Assembly (NCBI GenBank): GCA_002419055.1
Contig: DIFI01000013.1
Coordinates: 106,758-170,757, forward strand
DNA: 64,000 nt
Origin: Peptococcaceae bacterium UBA5752
GTDB taxonomy: Bacteria > Bacillota > Dehalobacteriia > UBA4068
Direction of reading: 5' to 3'
In this document: positions 1 through 7,400 of the stretch, piece by piece
Position numbering within the stretch: position 1 is the stretch's first letter
Layout of the letters: the number at the start of each line of letters is the position of its first letter
Translations under genes and position numbers: made by a program
Notes under the pieces: generated by a model
Told to the model about the DNA's origin: nothing
Seen by the model: only the letters and a program-made list of their open reading frames with translations
Databases searched by the model: none

Positions 1-1055
1 TTGTTAACTTTCATCGTCGCCAACATCGGCGCCATCACAGTCAAACAGTTTTTGACTGTATCGGCCGCATCAAAGAAAGCCTCTTTATCTTCCTGCATAT
101 CCTTGTTATAAGCCAGCGGCAAACCTTTCATCACTGTCAGTATCGTCAGCAGATCACCATAAACGCGTCCGGTCTTGCCGCGAATCAACTCCGCCATATC
201 GGGATTCTTTTTCTGCGGCATGATCGATGAACCGGTACTGTAAGCATCATCAAGGGTGATGAAAGAAAACTCATTGCTGCTCCAAAGAATTATTTCCTCA
301 CAAAAGCGAGAGAGGTGCATCATTAATATTGATGCGTCAGCTAAAAACTCCAACACAAAATCGCGATCTGAAACACCATCGAGTGAATTGGCACAAGGAC
401 AGAAAAATCCAAGTGCGGTGGCCGTATCCTCCCTATCTATTGGAAAACCTGTACCGGCTAAAGCACAACTGCCCAAAGGTGAAACAGATGTACGTTTGTC
501 ACAATCGTCAAAGCGTTCCATATCACGCGAAAACATCTGTTGATAAGCCAGCAGATGATGGGCGAATGTCAGCGGTTGCGCTTTTTGCAGATGTGTATAA
601 CCAGGCATCACCGTCAGCCGATGCTGATCGGCAAGATCAATCAACACGCCGGATAGCGCTACTAACAACTCTTGAACGGCAGCAATCTCGCCCCTTAGCG
701 CCAGACGCAAATCCAAAGCAACTTGGTCATTGCGGCTGCGTGCAGTATGCAGCTTTTTGCCCAGCTGACCAATCTTTTCAGTTAGTAACTTTTCTATATT
801 CATGTGGATATCTTCAGCAGCAGTATCAAATTCGACTTTGCCATCTTCAATATCAGCCAGTACCGCCTGCAAACCGGAAATCAGCTGCTGACTTTCAGTA
901 GTGCTGACAATACCGCATTTGCCTAACATGTCGGCATGAGCTATTGATCCGGTTATATCCTCACGATACAGCCTTTGGTCAAATTGGATTGAGGATTGAA
1001 AGTCTTCTGCTATCTTATCAGTGCTTTTAATAAAGCGACCTCCCCATAATTTCAT
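1..1055 (-). CDS. argH: Argininosuccinate lyase, N-terminal part (cut by window edge)
   Basis: Cytoplasmic enzyme that splits argininosuccinate into arginine and fumarate, the last step of arginine synthesis. Only about 351 codons are inside the window; the C-terminal end lies left of base 1. The protein starts MKLWGGRF, as usual for the family, at ATG 1055-1053 behind a GGAGG at 1066-1070. The fumarase/ASL superfamily signature GSSIMPQKKNPD is at residues 275-286 and TARSRNDQVALDLR lies further upstream, so the catalytic regions in view are intact and no frameshift is visible. It is divergent from the phosphate transporter to its right, and no argG is in view. Confidence 0.95.
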   Translation of the reverse strand, partial: MKLWGGRFIKSTDKIAEDFQSSIQFDQRLYREDITGSIAHADMLGKCGIVSTTESQQLISGLQAVLADIEDGKVEFDTAAEDIHMNIEKLLTEKIGQLGKKLHTARSRNDQVALDLRLALRGEIAAVQELLVALSGVLIDLADQHRLTVMPGYTHLQKAQPLTFAHHLLAYQQMFSRDMERFDDCDKRTSVSPLGSCALAGTGFPIDREDTATALGFFCPCANSLDGVSDRDFVLEFLADASILMMHLSRFCEEIILWSSNEFSFITLDDAYSTGSSIMPQKKNPDMAELIRGKTGRVYGDLLTILTVMKGLPLAYNKDMQEDKEAFFDAADTVKNCLTVMAPMLATMKVN

Positions 1056-1240
1056 AAAGATACCGCCTCCTACAAATTATCTTTTAACTTGATATTATTC
1101 TACATATTTTATATTTTACCTGCATTAAGCTGCAACAAAAAAAATCTCACTAAATATTAAATTATTTTATAAACCTCTTTAAAAAATATAGCGAACTATG
1201 TTAATATATGATGGGATATTTTGAAATAGGGAGTTATTTT

Positions 1241-2296
1241 ATGACAATTTCTTTAAATACATTTTTGAGTAGTATTGCTGCACACCCGGTGTTATTAGTA
1301 ATTGTAATTTTAAACCTTGGCGTAATTATTGTCAATGGCGCCACCGACGCACCGAATGCTATTGCTACCTGCGTATCAACTCGTTCAATGACACCTAATA
1401 GGGCAATATTTATGGCTGCAGTTTTCAACTTAATTGGCGTAATAGTTATGACACTGGTTAATACTTCAGTAGCACAAACAATATTTAACATGGTAAACTT
1501 TGGAGGAAACACCAACTATGCTTTAATCGCAATGGCCGCCGCCATGGTAGCTATTATTTTTTGGGGTGTTTTCGCTTGGTTTTTTGGTATTCCCACCAGT
1601 GAAAGTCATAGTCTGATTGCCGGCATCTCCGGCGCCGCTATTGCATTGCAGGGGGGTATATCCGGCATTAACGGCGCTGAATGGATAAAAGTAATTTATG
1701 GGCTTGTTCTCTCAACCGGCCTGGGTTTTGTGGCAGGCTGGCTAACAACCAAAGCGGTGAGATTTAGTTGTCGGAATGTGAATTATTTCAAATCAATAAG
1801 ATTTTTTAAAAATGCTCAAATCGGAGCGGCTGCCGGTATGGCCTTCATGCATGGAGCTCAAGACGGACAAAAATTTATGGGAACCCTTATGCTCGGCATA
1901 ATCATTTCCACAGGATTAAGCCAAAGCGCCGATTTAGCATTTCCCCTATGGATGATGATACTCTGCTCTGTGGTAATGGGACTGGGGACCGCTATAGGTG
2001 GTAAAAAAATCATCAAATCCGTCGGAATGGATATGGTTAAGCTAAAAACATATCAAGGCTTCTCTGCCGATCTGGCGGCAGCTTTTTGTTTGCTCTTATC
2101 CTCGTTGACAGGTTTGCCTGTATCAACTACACATACTAAAACCTCGGCGATTATGGGTGTTGGCGCATCAAAAAGGCTCTCGGCTGTTAATTGGTCGATT
2201 GCCAATGAAATGGTCATGACCTGGGTGTTAACATTCCCCTGCTGCGGCCTCATAGGCTTTGTTCTGACTAAAATATTTTTGGCAGTATTATTATAA
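1241..2296 (+). CDS. PiT-family inorganic phosphate transporter
   Basis: Integral membrane phosphate permease of the PiT family (Na+- or H+-coupled). About ten hydrophobic segments are visible. The two inverted family signatures are present: NGATDAPNAIA near residue 32 (usually GANDVANA) and PVSTTHTKTSAIMGVG near residue 300. The length of 351 residues fits the bacterial family. An in-frame ATG exists at 1208, but the ATG at 1241 has a GGGAG eight bases upstream and is preferred. No PhoU-like partner gene is adjacent; the next two genes follow closely on the same strand and may be cotranscribed. Confidence 0.9.
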   Translation: MTISLNTFLSSIAAHPVLLVIVILNLGVIIVNGATDAPNAIATCVSTRSMTPNRAIFMAAVFNLIGVIVMTLVNTSVAQTIFNMVNFGGNTNYALIAMAAAMVAIIFWGVFAWFFGIPTSESHSLIAGISGAAIALQGGISGINGAEWIKVIYGLVLSTGLGFVAGWLTTKAVRFSCRNVNYFKSIRFFKNAQIGAAAGMAFMHGAQDGQKFMGTLMLGIIISTGLSQSADLAFPLWMMILCSVVMGLGTAIGGKKIIKSVGMDMVKLKTYQGFSADLAAAFCLLLSSLTGLPVSTTHTKTSAIMGVGASKRLSAVNWSIANEMVMTWVLTFPCCGLIGFVLTKIFLAVLL

Positions 2297-2308
2297 GAAG
2301 GTAACTGT

Positions 2309-2524
2309 ATGAATCAGATAAAAACTGGCCGCTGGCGTCATTTTAAAGGTAATGAATATCAAGTTTACTATACTGGCAAACATAGCGAAACTCAAGAAGA
2401 AGTTGTAGTATACCGCGCTCTTTATGGTGAACAAGGCGTTTGGGTTCGACCTCTTTCAATGTGGGATGATATCGTCGAATATAATGGACAGAAATTGAGG
2501 CGTTTCACTTATCTAGGAGAATAA
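2309..2524 (+). CDS. DUF1653 domain protein
   Basis: Small 71-residue protein of the DUF1653 family, whose function is unknown. The whole protein is the domain: an N-terminal GRWRHFKGNEYQV, a middle VVYRALYGEQGVWVRP and a C-terminal LRRFTYLGE, all typical of the family. Start ATG 2309 has an AGAAGG ribosome binding site about eight bases upstream. It lies 12 bases after the phosphate transporter stop and 15 bases before the next gene, which suggests a shared transcript but not a shared function. Confidence 0.85.
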   Translation: MNQIKTGRWRHFKGNEYQVYYTGKHSETQEEVVVYRALYGEQGVWVRPLSMWDDIVEYNGQKLRRFTYLGE

Positions 2525-2539
2525 CTTAGAGGTAATTAA

Positions 2540-2971
2540 ATGAAAATACTCATTGATGCTGATGGCTGCCCGGTTGTTGATGTATGTGTTAATTTAGCTA
2601 CACAGCATAACTTAGAGTGTCTTATTCTCTGCGATACTGCTCATATACTTGATAAACCAGGCGCCAAGACTTATATTTATGCTCAAGGTTCCGATAGTGT
2701 AGATTTTGCATTGGTTAATCTGGTTAATGATGGTGATATTGTTGTCACCCAGGACTATGGACTTGCTGCTATGTGCCTTGCCCGCAATTCAATTGTTATC
2801 AATCAAAATGGCATGGAATATACATCTGATAATATTGATGCATTGTTGCTTTCCCGCCATACTGCAAAAAAAATCCGTAGATCTGGCGGAAGAATAAAAG
2901 GACCGGCCAAACGAACAAAAGAACAGGACAATGCCTTTATTGAAACACTATCCAAACTAATACCGAAATAG
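2540..2971 (+). CDS. UPF0178 family protein (YaiI/YqxD)
   Basis: 143-residue cytoplasmic protein of the UPF0178 (DUF188, YaiI/YqxD) family. The N-terminal KILIDADGCPVV and the acidic VVTQDYGLAAMCLA segment around residue 70 are hallmarks and resemble a PIN-like nuclease fold, although no activity is established that I know of. The basic C-terminal GRIKGPAKRTKEQD is also typical. Full length; ribosome binding site GAGG is about seven bases before ATG 2540. Last gene of a possible three-gene run with the transporter and DUF1653 gene. Confidence 0.85.
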   Translation: MKILIDADGCPVVDVCVNLATQHNLECLILCDTAHILDKPGAKTYIYAQGSDSVDFALVNLVNDGDIVVTQDYGLAAMCLARNSIVINQNGMEYTSDNIDALLLSRHTAKKIRRSGGRIKGPAKRTKEQDNAFIETLSKLIPK

Positions 2972-3052
2972 AATTAGTTAGAAAATAGAGCCATATTTTA
3001 GCCTATTGTTTCTTAATTATAAATTAATGAATATAAAATTTTGATTTATTTC

Positions 3053-3081
3053 TTGACAAATAATTGGTATTCTTGTATATT
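3053..3081 (+). promoter_or_regulatory. Sigma-A type promoter of riboswitch transcript
   Basis: TTGACA at 3053-3058 and TATATT at 3076-3081 are separated by exactly 17 bases. It sits about 35 bases upstream of the first c-di-GMP aptamer, so the predicted transcript begins just before the tandem riboswitch. Confidence 0.75.
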
Positions 3082-3115
3082 ATTAATATCAAATAAGTGA
3101 ATAGGTACAAATTTC

Positions 3116-3222
3116 AGGGATTTTCACTGATACTAGCAAACTATTCGAAAGAATAGGACGCAAAGCTAAAGGGTCTAAGCTTTTTTTAAGTATGACAGCC
3201 TGGCTACCAAAGGGATTTCTTT
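3116..3222 (+). promoter_or_regulatory. c-di-GMP-I (GEMM-I) riboswitch, first copy
   Basis: The core matches the class I cyclic di-GMP aptamer: GCAAAC, a hairpin with a GAAA tetraloop (ATTCGAAAGAAT), GGACGCAAAGC, GGGTCTAA, then a second helix ending GCCTGGCTACC. The base before CAAAC is G, the position that favours c-di-GMP; cGAMP-binding variants carry A there. The closing helix next to it is weaker than in copy 2, and a run of six T follows at about 3220-3226, so copy 1 might act on transcription. Fifty-seven bases of the core are identical to copy 2, offset by 126 bases. Confidence 0.85.
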
Positions 3223-3242
3223 TTTGTCGTCTTTAAATTTCT

Positions 3243-3346
3243 GAGATTTTCACTGATACTAGCAAACTATTCGAAAGAATAGGACGCAAAGCTAAAGGGT
3301 CTAAACTTTTTTAAGTATGACAGCCTGGCTACCAAAGGAGAGTCTT
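3243..3346 (+). promoter_or_regulatory. c-di-GMP-I riboswitch, second copy, overlapping the SD
   Basis: Second aptamer with the same conserved core. Its outer helix P1 can form between AGATTTTC (3244-3251) and GAGAGTCT (3338-3345), eight pairs including G-U. The 3' strand contains part of the AAAGGAG Shine-Dalgarno (3334-3340) of the gene at 3349. Ligand binding, which stabilises P1 in this class, is therefore expected to hide the ribosome binding site, making this a translational OFF switch. That direction is inference. Confidence 0.85.
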
Positions 3347-3348
3347 TT

Positions 3349-4149
3349 ATGAAGAAATTAATAATTGTTCTTGCAGTAATGATTTTTCTGTTTTCGGATG
3401 TCGCCTACGCCTCCGATCAAGTATCGTTTGAAATTGATACTTCTCAAAGCGATATTGGTGTGTTGACTGTTTCGCATCCGCAGTTTGAAAACCAAAAATA
3501 CAAAATCTTAATACAAAAAGACGGTGCAAAATGTTATTTTGACATCGTACCCGATAAACAATCTGAGTGTTTCCCATTGGCAATGGGTGACGGAGAATAT
3601 ACAATTAAAATATTCAAAAATATTAGTAGTAATCAATACAGCACTGTTTATAATAATGATGTTAATGTGTCATTATTAGATCAAGACCAGCCATATAAGC
3701 AATCAGTACAATCTATTGAATGGGATTATTCAATGGAGGCTATCAAGGCAGCTAAAACATTAACTGAAAACCTGTCTACAGACGAAGAAAAAGTAAAAGC
3801 AATTTACAATTATGTAATCAAGAATATTAAATATGACTACACTAAAACAGCAGATACAATATCATCCACATATTTGCCTGATATCGAGGATACATATTCA
3901 ACAGGTACCGGCATGTGTTACGATTTTGCTTCTCTTTTTTCAAGTATGTTAAGAAGCGTTGATATCCCTGCTAAATTGGTCAAAGGGTATACAACAAATT
4001 TCAACGGTTATCATGCATGGAATGAAGTTTACATAAATGACAATTGGGAGACTATCGATACGACTTATGATTCTATAAAAAGACATAGTTATAGAAATTA
4101 TAGTATGACAAAAGAAGCTGATGACTACACTGCAAAATATACATATTAA
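3349..4149 (+). CDS. Secreted transglutaminase-like protein under c-di-GMP control
   Basis: 266-residue exported protein. Residues 1-22 form a signal peptide ending AYA. A transglutaminase-like (papain-fold) domain fills about residues 120-255, with the Cys-His-Asp triad visible in GTGMCYDFASLFSS, GYHAWNEVY and WETIDTTYD. Such domains act as proteases or crosslinkers of surface or peptidoglycan-linked proteins; the substrate here is unknown. The preceding ~100 residues are a beta-rich, cell-surface type region. ATG 3349 is fixed by the AAAGGAG that forms part of riboswitch copy 2. It is transcribed alone from the promoter at 3053 and followed by a strong hairpin at 4228. Confidence 0.85.
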   Translation: MKKLIIVLAVMIFLFSDVAYASDQVSFEIDTSQSDIGVLTVSHPQFENQKYKILIQKDGAKCYFDIVPDKQSECFPLAMGDGEYTIKIFKNISSNQYSTVYNNDVNVSLLDQDQPYKQSVQSIEWDYSMEAIKAAKTLTENLSTDEEKVKAIYNYVIKNIKYDYTKTADTISSTYLPDIEDTYSTGTGMCYDFASLFSSMLRSVDIPAKLVKGYTTNFNGYHAWNEVYINDNWETIDTTYDSIKRHSYRNYSMTKEADDYTAKYTY

Positions 4150-4227
4150 GTTATTTAATATAATCTACTCTTTATAGCAAAATTTTGTAATTCATTAGCT
4201 TACAATAAAATATATCCTTCACTACTA

Positions 4228-4260
4228 AATAGCCGCCCAGCATACAGCTGGGCGGCTATT
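4228..4260 (+). terminator. Strong hairpin after transglutaminase gene
   Basis: AATAGCCGCCCAG (4228-4240) pairs perfectly with CTGGGCGGCTATT (4248-4260). The T run is short, so it is a probable rather than textbook rho-independent terminator. Confidence 0.7.
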
Positions 4261-4400
4261 GAATTAATATTTAAACCAATCTTCGGTACTCCTTCGGTAT
4301 GTTAATAATTCAAATATGACAATTGTGTTAATCAATAAGAATTGCTCTCAAATTTAGAATATATAATAATCTTGGCTAAAAAAACAACAAAAATATCTGC

Positions 4401-4445
4401 ATATTAATCATGACCCCACCTTGAAGGCGGGGTCATGATTAATAT
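4401..4445 (-). terminator. Terminator of the SLH adhesin gene
   Basis: Seventeen-base perfect inverted repeat (4401-4417 with 4429-4445), starting ATATTAATCATGACCCC. It lies 35 bases past the stop of the minus-strand adhesin gene. The 330-base gap 4150-4479 holds only this hairpin and the one at 4228. Confidence 0.8.
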
Positions 4446-4479
4446 ATTTATGGTTCAGTAATTAAGTTTAAGTGATGCT

Positions 4480-7400
4480 TTATTCGTTCCATACTTTATT
4501 CGCAGTGATAGAAGTCCAGGCTTCTACGTCAGTTGGAAGCGCACGCTCATAATTATGAGAGTTAGTGGATTCAAGTATATCAAAGTAGAACCAGTCACTC
4601 TTGACAATATCGGGCCAATACTTGGTATTAGCATGTAAGCCAGCCTCATTAACCAAACGTTCAAGCACCCTGTTGATTAACGTTACCGATTCAGCTCGGG
4701 TAATGTTATTATCCGGTCTGAAAGTCCCGTCTTCATAGCCTTTAATCCAACCCTTTTCGCTTGACGAGTTTATGTACTTGGCAGCCCAGTGATCGGCAAT
4801 ATCGCTGAATTTATCTGTCCCAGTATAGCTCAATTCATCAAACCTAGCCGCTATAGTAGCAAACTCTGCGCGAGTAATTGGTTCTTCAGGCCGGAATGTT
4901 CCGTCTGGATAACCAGTGATAATTCCGCCGGCTGCCAGCGTAGAAATCGCCTTATTCGACCATCTGCTAGCTTCAACATCACTAAAGGTATTTTTATCTG
5001 TATAGAATTGATCTCTTACATCATCAATCAACAAACGGTAGAAAATAGTAGCCACTTCTTCACGGGTGATTTCACCTAAAGGTCTGATGTCTCCATCGGG
5101 ATAACCTTTGATATATGCGAAGTGATCTTCTTTTTCCAGGCCACCGGATAACGGTACTTCATCATCAATAGTTGTAGTCGGCTTATTCTTGATAGTTAAG
5201 AATGCAGATACATATTGTAATGTGTAATTTTTAGCAATGAAGCCTGTTGAAGTATTATCGATCAAAGCTAATGTATTTTGATTGATCAGATAATTGCCAT
5301 TAACTTCACCGGGATCACGGCTCAAAGCCCCACTGAACATTGGTACTTCATTATTTACACCGTTGGTATATGTATAGGTGAAAGCTGGATCAGCATTGCC
5401 TTTGTATTTTGTCTTTGCGTCAGCTGTAACTGTAATCTTCGCCGGGTCTATGGTTACGGTTGCCTGACCGATTACGGTATAGTAATTGTTATCAGTTGCC
5501 TGGAACTTGATTATCAGCGTACCGACGTTCGTCTGCGTCGGACTGCTGGTCAGTGTATAGTCACTACCATCCCAGTACTTTATTGTCGCACCGCTTACAT
5601 TACTTGTAGCATTTACGCCGTAGCTTTGGCCGTCATAGATCTTAACAACATTTTCGGCACCAACTGTCATGAATTCAGATTTGAAAATTACAAAGTCACC
5701 TTTAATTACCTTCACATTGTAATTACTGTTGGCTGTATAAGCAGCGCTAATCACTTCTGTATAGGTTCCTGCATCGTTTACTGTCGCGTTAGCACGGTTG
5801 TAGCTGATAGAGCCAAGGTCATCGTCGTTGACTAAACCGCTTACTGTACCGATGAATATCGGATCGGACTCTCCAAATACTTTACTGGAATCTGCCACAT
5901 CAATCGTTACCGTAGCTTTATCTACAGTAAAGTCACCCTTGACTACTGTCACTTCGTAATTGCCGTTGGCGGTAAATGCGGCATTAAGTACATCTGCGTA
6001 GGTTCCGGCGTCCTCATCGTCGCCGATGCGGCTGTATGTTACTGTGCCGAGGTCATCTTCATCAACCAAGCCGACTACCGTGCCCGTAAATGCCGGGTCG
6101 GCTGCTCCGTAGGTCTTGCTCTTATCTGCTACTGTGATCGTAGCAGCTGCCTTATTAATGGTAACTGTCGCCTGGCCTTCTTTTGTTTCATAATTCGGAT
6201 TCGTCGCCTGGAACTTCACTTCCAGTTCGCCAACATTCGTCCGCGTCGGGCTCGCATCCAGTGTATAGCCGGTGCCGTCCCAGTATTTGATCGTTGAGCC
6301 GGCCACACTGGCTGTAGCACTTACTCCGTAGCTGTGCCCATCATAGGTCTTTACCACATTATCTGCGCCTACTGTCATGAAATCAGATTTGGTGATCACA
6401 AAGTCGCCTTTAGTGACCGTGACATTATAATTGCCGTTGGCTGTATAAGAAGCGTCAAGAACATCCGTGTAGGTGCCGACATCATTTATACCGGCGTTAG
6501 TACGAGTGTATATAATAGTGCCCAGGTCGGTGTTATTAACCAAGCCTACTGCCGTACCAATGAATATTGGATCAGATTGCCCAAATGCTTTACTGGAATT
6601 GGCTACATCAATCGTCACATTTGCTTTAGTGATGTTTACCGTAGCACTTGTGGTAGCAACCAGTGCTTCACCATTTCTGGCCTGAACATAGACTGTTACC
6701 GCACCATTTGTCACATTTGTATAAGTCGGTTTTGTTGTTTTCCAAGTTGATTGGTCCGTGCTGTAATATAACGTATATGCATCAGCGCCGTTGACTGTTA
6801 TGCTGTGAGCAGCTCCGTCATATACTTCGTTATATCCGGCGGCGCTGATATTATCAGCCGTTTCTTTATATGCATAATAAAGATATACCTGACTGTTGGC
6901 GCTGTTGATTAATATATCTTGAGGACTATCGTCACATTGGCTGTGGGAGCTATAAAACGCATATGTCTTGCCACCGACCGAAATCGTCGAATCCGCAACA
7001 ACATGCAACGTATCTCCATAAGCAACTGTTGTAGATGTAGATTGTAAAACTTTTGCTTGTGTCCTGTCAGAAGTAACCAATCCTAAATCCGTGATCATAT
7101 GACCGTGGGAGTCTACAAGATAGCAATTAACATAGACCGTGCCGGCATTCACGCCCGCTTCCGGTATGGGGAATTGCTTGATCGTCGAATCACCGTCAAC
7201 GTCTTTATAACTCATTGGCGTCTCTTTATTAGTCGGATAAGTTACGCCCGGTAATGCGGACGGGTCTATCGTAACATAATAGCTCATCTTTATCGGACTC
7301 ATCGCCTCAGTAATGGTGCCGATATTCCATGTGATCGTTTCCGTTGCCGCATTATAACTGGCTGTGCCAACAACATTTCCGTTTTTATCGGTGATTGTAA

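Noticed and set aside
329..901. 190-codon plus-strand frame at the left edge
   Set aside because: It lies antisense to a clear argH with intact signature motifs.
4150..4479. Possible gene between the transglutaminase and adhesin genes
   Set aside because: No open frame with a ribosome binding site; only two hairpins are supported.
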